The notes under the pieces were generated by a model. It searched no databases, was not told the origin of the DNA, and worked only from the letters and a program-made list of their open reading frames with translations. A stretch of DNA of 64,000 bases from Blattabacterium cuenoti. Its GTDB lineage: Bacteria > Bacteroidota > Bacteroidia > Flavobacteriales > Blattabacteriaceae. Location of the stretch: NCBI RefSeq assembly GCF_014251655.1, contig NZ_CP059225.1:127854-191853 (forward strand). Reading direction: 5' to 3'. A program made the position numbers and the translations under genes. Each line of letters starts with the position of its first letter. Positions within the stretch are counted from its first letter, which is position 1. Positions 8,903 through 18,522 of the stretch are shown here, piece after piece.

Positions 8903-9478
8903 ATGGAATGGATAAATTCATTAATTAGTTGTTTTATGATACTTTTTAGCATTATAGATATATTGGGAAATGCTCCCATTATTATGGGTTTTAAATCGAA
9001 AGGAAACATTATAGACACTAAAAAAGTTATAATGTCTTCTCTTATAATATTTTTATCTTTTCTATTTTTAGGACAACCTATGCTAAAAATTATTGGAGTA
9101 GATGTTCACTCTTTTTCGGTAGCAGGATCCGTAGTATTATTTCTTATTGGTCTAGAAATGATATTAGGAATAGATATTCATAAAGTAACGGAAAATGCTC
9201 AAACTTCTATTGTTCCAATAGCTTTTCCTCTTATAGCTGGACCTGGATCTCTAACTACTTTAATTTCATTAAGAACAACTTATGATGTAAATATTATCCT
9301 TCTTTCTTTAATATTAAATATGATCGTTGTTTATTTTGTTATAGATAAATGTGATTTCATAGCTGAAAAAATAGGATCCAATGGATTAGATATATTAAAA
9401 AAAATATTTGGAATCGTTTTATTAGCTTTCGCGGTTAAAATTTTTGGAGCAAATGCCGTACAATTATTTCAATCATAA
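8903..9478 (+). CDS. MarC family integral membrane protein
   Basis: MarC/UPF0056 family inner-membrane protein of 191 residues with about six hydrophobic segments. Typical family features are IDILGNAPIIMGF near the N-terminus and PIAFPLIAGPGSLTTLI in the middle, the latter being the conserved PLIAGPG motif. Its transport substrate is unknown, and the antibiotic-resistance name is historical. The last 10 bp overlap the 3' end of the frameshifted rnpA on the other strand. Confidence 0.92.
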   Translation: MEWINSLISCFMILFSIIDILGNAPIIMGFKSKGNIIDTKKVIMSSLIIFLSFLFLGQPMLKIIGVDVHSFSVAGSVVLFLIGLEMILGIDIHKVTENAQTSIVPIAFPLIAGPGSLTTLISLRTTYDVNIILLSLILNMIVVYFVIDKCDFIAEKIGSNGLDILKKIFGIVLLAFAVKIFGANAVQLFQS

Positions 9479-9809
9479 TTATCTTTTATTTTATTAAATA
9501 TTTTTTTAATAGAAATATCTATATTTATAAATTTTGGAAAAAAGTGAGAGTTATAAATAAGAATTATATAATAATTTTTACTTTTTTCATACAAAATAAA
9601 TTTATTTAAAAAAAAAGAAGCCCTTAATAATCGTTTTATTTTATTCCTATGAACTGATTTTTTAAATATTTTTTTTTTACCAAAGTTCCAATTAAGTGAA
9701 TAGATGAATTTTGTTCAGAATTTACTTTACTAAAAATAGAAGTAATAGGATCTATAAATAAATATTCTCCATTCTTTATGATTTTTTCTACAATTTTTTT
9801 TTTGTTCAT
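9469..9809 (-). pseudogene. rnpA: Ribonuclease P protein component, frameshifted at a poly(A) tract
   Basis: RnpA is the protein subunit of RNase P, which matures tRNA 5' ends. From the ATG at 9809 the frame reads MNKKKIVEKIIKNGEYLF... to GTLVKKK, then stops soon after an A10 tract (9669-9678 on this strand). One extra A continues the reading as IFKKSVHRNKIKRLLRASF, the RnpA signature with its RNxxKRxxR core, and on to a stop at 9469-9471. The rejoined protein would have 113 residues, the normal family length, and no other lesion is seen. It may be functional through slippage, a true pseudogene, or a sequencing error. It lies 14 bp after fbp. Confidence 0.88.
9669..9678 (-). repeat. A10 tract that breaks the rnpA frame
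   Basis: Ten T on the plus strand, read as A10 in rnpA after the codons for GTLV. Eleven A, or eight, would keep the RnpA frame open, so ten leaves it one base short. Confidence 0.95.
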
Positions 9810-9823
9810 AATAATAATAAAAT

Positions 9824-10822
9824 TTATTTACAATTTTCCATAAACTTTTCCAACTGGGATACCATTTTTACAGGACCACAAAAAAATGGAGTTCTTTGAT
9901 GCAATCTACTTGGTTCTATATCTAGAATACGTTTTTTACCATTAGAAGCCTTTCCTCCAGCTTGTTCTGCTAAAAAAGCCATAGGATTACATTCATAAAG
10001 CAATCTTAATTTTCCCTCTGGAGAAGAATCAGTTTTAGGATAAATATATATACCACCTTGTATCAAATTTCTATGAAAATCTCCAACTAAAGAACCTATA
10101 TATCTTGCTGAATAAGGCCTGTTTTCTTTTTTTTCTTGACAATATCTTATAAATTTTTTAATTCCTTCAGGAAATTTAGCATAATTTCCTTCATTAATAG
10201 AATAAATTTTTTCTTCTTTAGGAAAATGAAGATTAAAATGAGATAAATAAAATGTTCCTATTGAAGGATCTAGAGTAAAACCATGAACGCCATTTCCTGT
10301 ACTATATACTAATATAGTAGAAGATCCATAAATAATATAGCCTGCCAGAATTTGTTGGTTCCCTTTTTGCAAAAAATCTTCAATTGTTAAATCCATTTGA
10401 ATAGAAGATTTTCTCATGTATACGGAAAATATTGTTCCTATAGATACATTTACATCGATATTAGAAGATCCATCCAATGGATCTATTAAAACAATATATT
10501 GATAAGGATTCTCTTTTATTCCTTTTTTTATAACTATGAAATCTTTGCTTTCTTCTGAAGCAATTCCACAAACAACATTTCTACTTTTAAAAGATTCTAT
10601 GAAAGCTTTATGAGAAAAATCATCCAATTTCTGTTGATTTTCTCCATGAATATTAGTGATTCCAGTACTTCCTATAATTTTTTCTGTTAAACCAGCCTTA
10701 TTAACTTCTTTATGAATAGCTTTAGAAGCTAACTTAATAGAACTAAACAATCGTAACAATGCTTCTATTGAATACGAAAAATGATCTTTATTTCTTAAAA
10801 CAAACTCTCCTAATGTGTACAT
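9824..10822 (-). CDS. fbp: Fructose-1,6-bisphosphatase, class I
   Basis: Hydrolyses fructose 1,6-bisphosphate in gluconeogenesis. I choose the ATG at 10822 ([20 protein letters not shown]), giving 332 residues as in the family. The open frame extends 37 codons further upstream, but that stretch is hydrophobic filler that would run into divergent plsC. The metal-binding motif DPLDGS is at 114-119 in [13 protein letters not shown], and the Tyr/Arg-rich substrate site ([17 protein letters not shown]) is intact. With fba and glpF/glpK elsewhere in the window it suggests sugar-phosphate formation from glycerol or amino acids. Confidence 0.95.
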   Translation of the reverse strand: MYTLGEFVLRNKDHFSYSIEALLRLFSSIKLASKAIHKEVNKAGLTEKIIGSTGITNIHGENQQKLDDFSHKAFIESFKSRNVVCGIASEESKDFIVIKKGIKENPYQYIVLIDPLDGSSNIDVNVSIGTIFSVYMRKSSIQMDLTIEDFLQKGNQQILAGYIIYGSSTILVYSTGNGVHGFTLDPSIGTFYLSHFNLHFPKEEKIYSINEGNYAKFPEGIKKFIRYCQEKKENRPYSARYIGSLVGDFHRNLIQGGIYIYPKTDSSPEGKLRLLYECNPMAFLAEQAGGKASNGKKRILDIEPSRLHQRTPFFCGPVKMVSQLEKFMENCK

Positions 10823-10918
10823 AATTAATACATAAATATCAGATTTTTTTTCAAAAGAATAATTAATTATATTGAATATACGTATGATTTTTTTGGATAA
10901 ATTATTTAATATTGTTAA

Positions 10919-11683
10919 ATGAAAATTATACAAATATCATTCACATTATTATGGCGTGTATGGTTTTTTATCATTAATATATTTTTAATTCCTTTTTGGG
11001 CAGGAATATCTATCCCATTTCTTTTTAAAGAAAAATATTATCCTATCGCATATTGGTTTCATCAAATGTGGGCAAGATGTAATCTTTTTCTTATGGGTTT
11101 TTGGTATGTTCTAGAAAAAGACAAAGAAATATTGGATAAAAAAAAACAATACGTCATTATCAGTAATCATACTTCTATTATGGATATTATGTTAATTTAC
11201 TCTTTAATGAGAAATCATCCTCTAGTTTTCGTAGGAAAAGCAGAGTTAGCTAAACTTCCATTTTTTGGATTTGTTTACAAACACAGTAACATTCTTCTTG
11301 ATAGAAAAAATTTGTCTAGTTGTATACAAGTATTTAAAAAAATACAGGATAAAGTAGATTCTGGAAATAGTGTTTGTATTTTTCCAGAAGGAGGAGTTCC
11401 TAAATCGTCTGTTTTTTTAGATCATTTTAAAAGTGGAGCTTTTTTTATAGCTATAATAAAAAAAATACCCATTATTCCTTTTACTATAGCTGATATTAAA
11501 AAAAAATTTCCTAGTTATTCCATTTTAAAAGGTGGACCAGGTAAAATAAGAATAAAACAACACCATTCTATCCCAACAACAGATTTGTCCTTAAAAGATA
11601 AAAATTATTTAAAAGAAAAATGTTTTCATTTAATCAAATATCAATTAGAAAAATTTGATCGTGAAAAAATAAAAAATAGATGA
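10919..11683 (+). CDS. plsC: 1-acyl-sn-glycerol-3-phosphate acyltransferase (PlsC family)
   Basis: Membrane-associated acyltransferase making phosphatidic acid from lysophosphatidic acid. The 254 residues begin with a hydrophobic N-terminal anchor (about 5-37). The catalytic HX4D box is NHTSIMD (His84, Asp89), and the acceptor-binding motif FPEGG lies in [12 protein letters not shown]. The ATG at 10919 follows a 96-bp region shared with divergent fbp. rnhA begins 8 bp downstream. Substrate specificity is inferred from the family only. Confidence 0.92.
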   Translation: MKIIQISFTLLWRVWFFIINIFLIPFWAGISIPFLFKEKYYPIAYWFHQMWARCNLFLMGFWYVLEKDKEILDKKKQYVIISNHTSIMDIMLIYSLMRNHPLVFVGKAELAKLPFFGFVYKHSNILLDRKNLSSCIQVFKKIQDKVDSGNSVCIFPEGGVPKSSVFLDHFKSGAFFIAIIKKIPIIPFTIADIKKKFPSYSILKGGPGKIRIKQHHSIPTTDLSLKDKNYLKEKCFHLIKYQLEKFDREKIKNR

Positions 11684-11690
11684 ATTATTC

Positions 11691-12188
11691 GTGAATAAAA
11701 GAATTCATATTTATACCGATGGTTCTTCCAAAGGAAATCCTGGTCCCGGAGGATACGGAGTTTTCATAGAAATGCTTTTCGGAAATTACTATAATAAAAA
11801 TATTATATCTGAAGGGTTTCGTTACACGACGAATAATAGAATGGAATTATTAGCAGTTATAATAGGTTTAGAAGAATCAAAAAAAATAACAAAAAAAAAT
11901 AATCATAATATTGTTGTTTTTACCGATTCTAAATATATAGTGAATACTATTCAAAATAACTGGATTCAAAAATGGAAAAAAAATAATTTTTATAAAAAAA
12001 AAAATGTAGACTTATGGAAAAGATTTTTAGATATTTTTCATCAACACTTTATTATTATGTTTCAATGGATAAAAGGACATAGTAATCATTATATTAATGA
12101 TTATTGCGATCGATTATCTGTAGAATCTTATAAAAGAAAAGATATGAAAATAGACTACGTATATGAGCAAGAAAATAGTATTATATAA
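11691..12188 (+). CDS. rnhA: Ribonuclease HI
   Basis: Degrades the RNA strand of RNA-DNA hybrids. It is a 165-residue protein with a GTG start. The four acidic catalytic residues are visible: Asp10 (IYTDGSSKGNPGPGG), Glu52 (TTNNRMELLAV), Asp79 (VFTDSKY) and Asp140 (NDYCDRLS). His130 lies in WIKGHSN. The 3' end overlaps by 8 bp the end of the convergent rRNA/tRNA methyltransferase gene. Confidence 0.95.
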   Translation: MNKRIHIYTDGSSKGNPGPGGYGVFIEMLFGNYYNKNIISEGFRYTTNNRMELLAVIIGLEESKKITKKNNHNIVVFTDSKYIVNTIQNNWIQKWKKNNFYKKKNVDLWKRFLDIFHQHFIIMFQWIKGHSNHYINDYCDRLSVESYKRKDMKIDYVYEQENSII

Positions 12189-12974
12189 TATAATTTCTTT
12201 GTCTAAAAATCTCATATATTATGATAGACATAGCGTTACTCACATTTAATGAATCTATATTTCCAAACATAGGAATAGTTATAATTTTATTAGCTATGTT
12301 TAACCATACATTAGAAATTCCTTTATTTTCAGATCCAAAAATAATAGCTAACTTGGAATAGTTTAATTTAGTTTGGTATAAATTTATTGCTTTTCCATGT
12401 TTATGAAATCCTGTTACTACAATTTTTATTTTGTTTTTTTTCAACCAATAAATAACAGATTCTATTTTTTCTATAAAAATTTTTATTGTAAATACACTTC
12501 CTAAACTACATCTGATAACATTAGAATTATAAATATAAGTTTTTATATTACATAATATAATGAATGAAATATTAACCGATTCAGCAGTTCTTAACATAGA
12601 TCCTATATTTCCCGGTTTTTCTACTCCATCTAATATAATGATAAAAAAATTGTTAGTTATTTTTATATCTTCTAATTTAGTTAAAGTATTTTCAATAAAA
12701 CAAGCTATAATTCCGCCTGAGTTATCTCTATATGCTAATTTATTAAATATCTTTTTATTAATAAAATAAGTGATAGGACGAAATGATTGAATTATATTAT
12801 ATTCATAAAATATTTTTTCACATATGAAAATTTTTTTTGGAGAAAAATTTCCTTTTATAGCCATTTTAAATTCTTTTATTCCTTCAACAATAAATCCATT
12901 ATTGGAATTTTTTTTTTACAAATTCTTATTAAATTTTTAATTTCTTTATTTTTTGTACTATATATTTTTTTCAT
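12181..12974 (-). pseudogene. SpoU/TrmH-family RNA methyltransferase, frameshifted at a poly(A) tract
   Basis: Predicted 2'-O-ribose methyltransferase acting on rRNA or tRNA. The start at 12974 gives MKKIYSTKNKEIKNLIRICKKK, then the frame is lost at an A10 tract (12908-12917). One more A would continue as NSNNGFIVEGIKEFKMAIKG, the family's xFLVEG substrate-binding segment. The rest is open to 12181, with knotted SPOUT motifs EKPGNIGSMLRTAE, GSENKGIS and IPMFGNIDSLNVSNA. The rejoined length is 264 residues, normal for the family. From the internal ATG at 12864 only 227 residues would be made. The lesion matches rnpA exactly: ten A where eleven are needed. Confidence 0.88.
12908..12917 (-). repeat. 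A10 tract that breaks the SpoU/TrmH methyltransferase frame
   Basis: Ten T on the plus strand, read as TGT-A10-TTCC in the gene. Adding one A joins the N-terminal ICKKK to NSNNGFIVEG in frame. Without it the upstream frame ends after eleven further codons. Confidence 0.95.
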
Positions 12975-12995
12975 TTTTATGTTTATATATATTCT

Positions 12996-13406
12996 ATGAT
13001 AGATACAATTTATATGAAAATAGCTATAGAATTATCAAAATTATCTTTTTGTAAAAAAAAACAAGTAGGAGCTATCATAGTTAAAAATAATAGAATTATA
13101 TCTAATGGATATAACCGAACTCCAAATGGATTTGATCAAACATGTGAAGATGAAAATGGAAAAACAAAATGGGATGTAATACATGCAGAAGAAAATGCTA
13201 TATTAAAAACAGCTTCTTCTTTTTTATCTTGTAAAGGATCTACTATATACGTTACACATTTTCCTTGTAAAGGATGTTGTAAATTAATTTATCAATCCAA
13301 TATTAAAAGAATCATATATTTGTATACAGAAAATCAAGATCATGATAGTATCATGTTTTTGAAACAATTAAAGATAAAAATAAAAAAATTATCTTTTATT
13401 TCATGA
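12996..13406 (+). CDS. dCMP deaminase (ComEB/deoxycytidylate deaminase family)
   Basis: Converts dCMP to dUMP, the substrate of thymidylate synthase (thyA is at 20.8 kb). The 136 residues contain the zinc deaminase motifs HAEENAI (His ligand and catalytic Glu) and PCKGCCK (two Cys ligands). The Cys-containing insert QTCEDENGKTKWDVIHAEE is typical of dCMP deaminases rather than cytidine deaminases. Its ATG is 21 bp from the divergent methyltransferase start, and the stop codon is followed directly by tRNA-Leu. Confidence 0.9.
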   Translation: MIDTIYMKIAIELSKLSFCKKKQVGAIIVKNNRIISNGYNRTPNGFDQTCEDENGKTKWDVIHAEENAILKTASSFLSCKGSTIYVTHFPCKGCCKLIYQSNIKRIIYLYTENQDHDSIMFLKQLKIKIKKLSFIS

Positions 13407-13407
13407 A

Positions 13408-13494
13408 ACCCAGGTGGCGAAATAGGTATACGCGTTGGACTCAAAATCCAATGATTTTATTTATATCATGCGGGTTCGACTCCCGCCCTGGGTA
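13408..13494 (+). tRNA. tRNA-Leu (anticodon CAA)
   Basis: An 87-nt class II tRNA. The acceptor stem pairs ACCCAGG (13408-13414) with CCTGGGT (13487-13493), with discriminator A at 13494. The anticodon arm is TTGGA-CTCAAAA-TCCAA, giving anticodon CAA, which reads UUG. A long variable arm and the T-loop GTTCGACTC follow. The 3' CCA is not encoded. It starts two bases after the dCMP deaminase stop codon. Confidence 0.95.
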
Positions 13495-13509
13495 TATTTT
13501 ATTTATTAA

Positions 13510-15219
13510 TTAGAATAAAAAATATCTTTGAGAAAGCGGTAAGACATTAGAAGGTTTAGATCTTATTTTCTCTCCATTTATATAAACATTATAATTTTTT
13601 GGATCTACTTCTAAATTTGGAGTTTCTCCATTTAATATCATATTTTTTTTAGATAAAAATCGACATCCTTTTATGATTTTAATTTGTTTTTTTATTTCAT
13701 TTTTTTCAAAAAAACTATGATTAATAGCATGTATAGAAACAAAAATACTGCTTAATTTTGGTTCAAAAAAACCAAACATTTTACGATACATGAATGGTTG
13801 TGGCGTAGGAATAGTAGCATTAGGATCCCCCATTCCTGCATATACAATCATTCCACTTTTAATGACAATTTCTGGTTTTACTCCAAAAAAAGAGGGGGTC
13901 CATAATACTAAATCTGCCATTTTTCCAATATGAATAGATCCAACATATTCTGATATACCATGGGTAATGGCAGGATTAATCGTATATTTAGAAATATATC
14001 TTTTCACTCTAAAATTATCATTTTTTTCACTTTTTTCTTCATGAAGAGATCCTCTTTGTTTTTTCATTTTATCAGCTGTTTGCCATGTTCGTTTCACTAT
14101 CTCTCCTATACGTCCCATAGCTTGGGAATCTGAACTAGTCATACTAATAGCTCCTATATCATGTAAAATTCCTTCTGCACTAATAGTTTCAGATCGAATA
14201 CGTGATTTAGCAAAAGCCTTATCTTCCGGAAGATTAGAATCTAGGTGGTGGCAAATCATTAACATATCTAGATGTTCATCTATTGTGTTACAAGTATAAG
14301 GCATAGTAGGACTTGTAGATGATGGCAAAACATTAGAAAATGAAATTACTTTTAGTAAATCAGGAGCATGTCCCCCACCAGCTCCTTCTGTATGATAAGT
14401 GTGAATAGTACGTCCTTTGAATATTTTTAAAGTATCTTCTACATAACCTGATTCATTGAGTGAATCTGTATGTATATTAACTTGTACATCTAACTTTTCA
14501 GAAATATTTAAACATTGGTCTATCACATAAGGGGTACTTCCCCAATCTTCATGTATTTTTAGTCCACCAGCTCCAGCTTCTATTTGTTCAATTATCGCTT
14601 TAGGATTAGAACTATTACCATTTGCAAGAAAAATTAAGTTAATAGGAAAATGATCTGTACTTTTTAACATTCTCTGAATATTCCATACTCCTGAAGTGCA
14701 ATTTGTAGCTATTGTTCCAGTAGCTGGACCCGATCCTCCACCAATAATAGTAGTGGTTCCATTTTCCAATGCTACTTCAAATAATTGTGGACATATGTAA
14801 TGAACATGACTATCTATACTTCCAGATGTTACAATTTTATTTTCGGAAGAAATAACTTCTGTTCCAGCTCCAATATACATATTGGATGTTACTCCATCCA
14901 TAAAATATGGATTTCCTGATTTTCCTATTCCAACAATAATTCCATTTTTAATTCCAATATCTGCTTTTACAATTCCCCAATGATCAACAATAATAGCGTT
15001 AGTTAATACTAAATCTAGAACTCCTTCATTATTTGTAGCCAATGGATGTTGTCCCATTCCATCTCTAATAACTTTTCCTCCTCCAAAAACACATTCATCT
15101 CCATAAATAGTATAATCTTTTTCAATTTCAATCCATAATGAGGTATCTCCCAGACGAATTCTATCTCCTTTGGTGGGCCCATACATACTTGCATAAGACT
15201 CTCTATTTATTTTTTTCAT
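13510..15219 (-). CDS. ureC: Urease alpha subunit
   Basis: Catalytic subunit of nickel urease, splitting urea to ammonia and carbamate. The 569 residues are full length. All key residues are present at the Klebsiella number plus 4: nickel ligands His138 and His140 (DSHVHYICP), carbamylated Lys221 ([10 protein letters not shown]), His250 (NIHTDS), His276 ([11 protein letters not shown]), flap Cys323-His324 (MICHHLD) and Asp364 (SSDSQAMGR). The start overlaps the ureAB stop by 4 bp. The accessory genes ureD, E, F and G are not in the window. Confidence 0.98.
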   Translation of the reverse strand: MKKINRESYASMYGPTKGDRIRLGDTSLWIEIEKDYTIYGDECVFGGGKVIRDGMGQHPLATNNEGVLDLVLTNAIIVDHWGIVKADIGIKNGIIVGIGKSGNPYFMDGVTSNMYIGAGTEVISSENKIVTSGSIDSHVHYICPQLFEVALENGTTTIIGGGSGPATGTIATNCTSGVWNIQRMLKSTDHFPINLIFLANGNSSNPKAIIEQIEAGAGGLKIHEDWGSTPYVIDQCLNISEKLDVQVNIHTDSLNESGYVEDTLKIFKGRTIHTYHTEGAGGGHAPDLLKVISFSNVLPSSTSPTMPYTCNTIDEHLDMLMICHHLDSNLPEDKAFAKSRIRSETISAEGILHDIGAISMTSSDSQAMGRIGEIVKRTWQTADKMKKQRGSLHEEKSEKNDNFRVKRYISKYTINPAITHGISEYVGSIHIGKMADLVLWTPSFFGVKPEIVIKSGMIVYAGMGDPNATIPTPQPFMYRKMFGFFEPKLSSIFVSIHAINHSFFEKNEIKKQIKIIKGCRFLSKKNMILNGETPNLEVDPKNYNVYINGEKIRSKPSNVLPLSQRYFLF

Positions 15220-15848
15220 ATCTTATTTGTATTTCCTTTTCCTGAAAACCCATAAATCTTTTTACTTCCTCCTATCTCTACTAATATAATTTCTTTCGTT
15301 TCTCCAGGTTCAAAACGAATAGACCTACCTGAAGGGATATCTAACCTATATCCTTTAGTTCCTTCTCTTTCAAAAAGAAGAGATAGATTGGTTTCATAAA
15401 AATGAAAATGGGATCCCACTTGAATAGGACGACTTCCAGTATTAGATACTATTCTTTCTATACGAGATCTACCAGGTAATAAAACAATATCTTCTTCTAA
15501 GAGGTCATATTGTCCTGGAATTATATTAGAATCTTCTTTTTTATTTTTCTTAATGGGATTGTGTATCGTTACTAATTTTGTTCCATCTGGAAAAGTAGCT
15601 TCTATTTGAACGTGATGAATTAATTCATATACTCCATCCATAACTTGTTCATTATTAAGTATATTACCTGCTTCTATCATAAGTTCTTTTACTGTTTTTC
15701 CATCACGTGCTCCTTCCATGACATAATGAGTAATTAAAGCTACAGATTCAGGATAATTTAATCTTAATCCTCTTTTCAAACGTTTCTTTGCTAATTCTCC
15801 AGCCATATATAGAAGAATTTTTTCCTTTTCATAAGAAGTTAAATGCAT
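15216..15848 (-). CDS. ureAB: Urease gamma-beta fusion subunit
   Basis: One 210-residue protein combining the two small urease subunits. The gamma part (residues 1 to about 100) has [20 protein letters not shown] and [15 protein letters not shown]. The beta part (from about 110) has [26 protein letters not shown] and [16 protein letters not shown]. It overlaps ureC by 4 bp (ATGA), so translation is probably coupled and subunits made in equal amounts. Gamma-beta fusions are known in some other bacteria such as Helicobacter. Here it fits nitrogen recycling by an insect symbiont. Confidence 0.97.
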   Translation of the reverse strand: MHLTSYEKEKILLYMAGELAKKRLKRGLRLNYPESVALITHYVMEGARDGKTVKELMIEAGNILNNEQVMDGVYELIHHVQIEATFPDGTKLVTIHNPIKKNKKEDSNIIPGQYDLLEEDIVLLPGRSRIERIVSNTGSRPIQVGSHFHFYETNLSLLFEREGTKGYRLDIPSGRSIRFEPGETKEIILVEIGGSKKIYGFSGKGNTNKI

Positions 15849-16069
15849 ATTAAGTTATTTTTATTATTCATAAACATCATGGTATTGTATAACAATAAAA
15901 GTTTTATAAGTTTAAAGTTATGAAATATTATATTATTTATAATACATGATTTTAAAATGATAAAAATTCATATATAAAAACACGTCTCCATAAATTAATC
16001 ATTATTTTTGTAATCATCTTTTTTATATAATGGAAAAATTGTTTTAATGTTTTAAAAAATAATTAAAAA

Positions 16070-18517
16070 ATGCAAGTTTTAAAATTTGGAGGAAGTTCCG
16101 TAGCTCATTCTGACGCCATTAAACGTATTTGTTCTTTATTGAAACAAAAACCAAAAGGAAGGTATGCTATTGTCGTATCTGCATTAGGAAATGTTACGGA
16201 TCAATTAATACAATGTGGGGAACTAGCTTCTGAAAGAAAAAATATTTATAAAAATATATTAGAAGAAATAGAAATTCGTCATTTGAATATCATCAGAGAA
16301 TTATTTCCAATTACTGATCAAAGTCATTTAATTAGTTGGATTAAAAAAAATATAAATGATTTAGAAAGCTTATGTGATGGAATTTTTCAAGTAGAAGAAC
16401 TTTCTAAACGTTCTCTAGACAAAATCATGAGCTTTGGAGAATTAAGTTCTTCTTTTCTCATTGCAGAAAAATTAAAACAATCTGGTTTAAACGCAATTTG
16501 TAAAGACAGTAGAGATTTAATCATGACCAATTCTCAGTTTGGATGTGCACAAGTAGACTTTATTACAAGTAATCATCATATTATTCAATTTTTTAGAGAA
16601 AAAACATATGAATATATTGTTTTACCAGGTTTTATAGGTTCTACTTTAGAAAATGAAACAACTACTCTTGGAAGAGGAGGATCTGATTATACTGCATCGA
16701 TATTAGCTGCAGCTTTATCCGCAAATTTATTGGAAATATGGACAGATGTTAGCGGAATGATGACAGCTAATCCAAAAATTGTGAATCAAGCTTTTCCTAT
16801 TAAGGAAATTTCTTATGAAGAAGCAATGGAATTATCACATTTCGGAGCAAAAGTAATTTACCCCCCTACGATACAACCTGCTATGAAAAAAAATATTCCT
16901 ATACAAATTAAAAATACTTTTTCTCCCATAGATCCTGGTACCTTAATTTATATTAGTAAAAATACTAATATTAATCAACCTGTAACCGGAATATCTGGAA
17001 TTCAGAATATGGCTTTACTCACTCTTGAAGGAAGTGGAATGGTAGGAGTTCCTGGATATTCTAAACGATTATTCGAAGCTTTATCACGTGAAAGAATCAA
17101 TGTTATATTTATCACTCAAAGTTCTTCAGAGCATTCAATTACTACAGGTATTCATGAAAGGGATGTTACAAAAGCAAAAGTAATCATAGATAGTGAATTT
17201 TCCCAAGAAATACATCAAAAACGTATTGATCCATTAAGAATAGAAAAAGATCTTTGTATTATCGCAGTAGTAGGAGATAATATGAAAAATTTACATGGAA
17301 CTAGTGGTAAAATGTTCTCTTCTTTGGGAAGAAATAGTATTAATGTTAGGGCTATAGCACAAGGTTCTACTGAAAAAAATATATCAGCCGTTATTAGAAA
17401 AATTGATTTTAAAAAAGCATTAAATACTTTACATGAAGCTTTTTTTGAAAGTCCACCAAAACAAATCAATCTTTTTATTTGTGGAGTTGGAAAAGTGGGA
17501 AGTAAATTATTAGAACAAATAGATCAACAAAAAAATTACTTATTGGAAGAATTAAAACTTCAAGTTAGAATTATAGGATTAGCTAATAGTAAAAAAATGT
17601 ATTTTAATAATCATGGAATCCATTTAATTCATTGGAATAAACTTCTGAAACAAGAAGGAAAAAAAATGAACATATATTCTTTTATGGGAGAAGTGTGGAA
17701 ATTTAATCTCCGAAATAGCTTGTTCGTTGATAATACGGCTAGTGAAGAAATGGCTATGACTTATGATAAATTTTTAAAAAATGGGATTGGTGTTATCACT
17801 TGCAATAAAATAGCTTGCTCATCTAATTATGAACATTATAAAAGATTGAAAATACTTTCTAGACATTTTAAAGCTCCTTTTTTATTTGAGACAAATGTAG
17901 GAGCTAGTCTCCCAGTTATTAGTACATTAAATGATCTCATCAACAGTGGGGATAAAATCAATAAAATAGAAGCAGTATTATCAGGTAGTTTAAATTTTAT
18001 ATTCAATCATTTTATAGGAAAAAAATCCTTTTTAGAAGTAGTACAAGAAGCTCAATCAAAAGGATATACAGAGCCTAATCCTTGTATTGACTTAAGTGGA
18101 TTAGACGTCATGCGAAAAATACTTATTTTAGCAAGAGAATGTGGAGCTCCATTAGAACTAAGTGATATTCGTCATAAATCCTTTCTTCCTGAAACTTGTT
18201 CGAAAGCCACTTCTATAAATAATTTTTATAAAAAATTAGATGAATATAGAGATTATTTTTTTCAAATAAGAGATGAAGCAGAAAAAGAAAAAAAACGGTT
18301 ACGTTTTATTGCACGTTATGAAAATGGAGAAGCTTCTGTGGGATTAGAATCTATTAAAGAAAACCATCCGTTTTTTCATTTAGAAGGAAAAGATAATATG
18401 GTTTTATATAATACATATCGTTACTCTGAACAACCTCTTATTATCAAAGGAGCGGGAGCTGGAGCAGAGGTTACTGCATCTGGAGTTTTTTCAGATATTA
18501 TTAAAGCTACTAAATAA
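16070..18517 (+). CDS. thrA: Bifunctional aspartokinase / homoserine dehydrogenase
   Basis: Catalyses the first and third steps from aspartate to threonine. The 815 residues comprise aspartokinase (1 to about 290; KFGGSSVA, TLGRGGSDYTAS), an ACT regulatory region (about 305-450) and homoserine dehydrogenase (about 465-815; NAD(P)-binding ICGVGKVGSKLL, ETNVGASLPVI, the catalytic segment EAQSKGYTEPNPCIDLSGLD). The ACT region appears intact, so threonine feedback is possible. It is the first gene of thrABC, with thrB 5 bp downstream. A 221-bp non-coding gap separates it from divergent ureAB. Confidence 0.97.
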   Translation: MQVLKFGGSSVAHSDAIKRICSLLKQKPKGRYAIVVSALGNVTDQLIQCGELASERKNIYKNILEEIEIRHLNIIRELFPITDQSHLISWIKKNINDLESLCDGIFQVEELSKRSLDKIMSFGELSSSFLIAEKLKQSGLNAICKDSRDLIMTNSQFGCAQVDFITSNHHIIQFFREKTYEYIVLPGFIGSTLENETTTLGRGGSDYTASILAAALSANLLEIWTDVSGMMTANPKIVNQAFPIKEISYEEAMELSHFGAKVIYPPTIQPAMKKNIPIQIKNTFSPIDPGTLIYISKNTNINQPVTGISGIQNMALLTLEGSGMVGVPGYSKRLFEALSRERINVIFITQSSSEHSITTGIHERDVTKAKVIIDSEFSQEIHQKRIDPLRIEKDLCIIAVVGDNMKNLHGTSGKMFSSLGRNSINVRAIAQGSTEKNISAVIRKIDFKKALNTLHEAFFESPPKQINLFICGVGKVGSKLLEQIDQQKNYLLEELKLQVRIIGLANSKKMYFNNHGIHLIHWNKLLKQEGKKMNIYSFMGEVWKFNLRNSLFVDNTASEEMAMTYDKFLKNGIGVITCNKIACSSNYEHYKRLKILSRHFKAPFLFETNVGASLPVISTLNDLINSGDKINKIEAVLSGSLNFIFNHFIGKKSFLEVVQEAQSKGYTEPNPCIDLSGLDVMRKILILARECGAPLELSDIRHKSFLPETCSKATSINNFYKKLDEYRDYFFQIRDEAEKEKKRLRFIARYENGEASVGLESIKENHPFFHLEGKDNMVLYNTYRYSEQPLIIKGAGAGAEVTASGVFSDIIKATK

Positions 18518-18522
18518 AAATC

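Noticed and set aside
10823..10933. N-terminal extension of fbp to 10933
   Set aside because: The extra 37 residues are AT-driven hydrophobic sequence with no family counterpart and would overlap divergent plsC. The 332-residue form matches known class I enzymes.
12787..12999. Plus-strand 70-codon hydrophobic frame
   Set aside because: It is antisense to the N-terminal part of the SpoU/TrmH gene and made of Phe/Ile codons typical of the reverse of A-rich sequence.
15849..16069. Possible Bacteroidota-type promoter (TAnnTTTG at 16003-16010) before thrA
   Set aside because: A -7-like match exists, but I could not find a convincing TTG-type -33 element at the right spacing. In such AT-rich sequence the match is weak, and no leader peptide or attenuator is evident.
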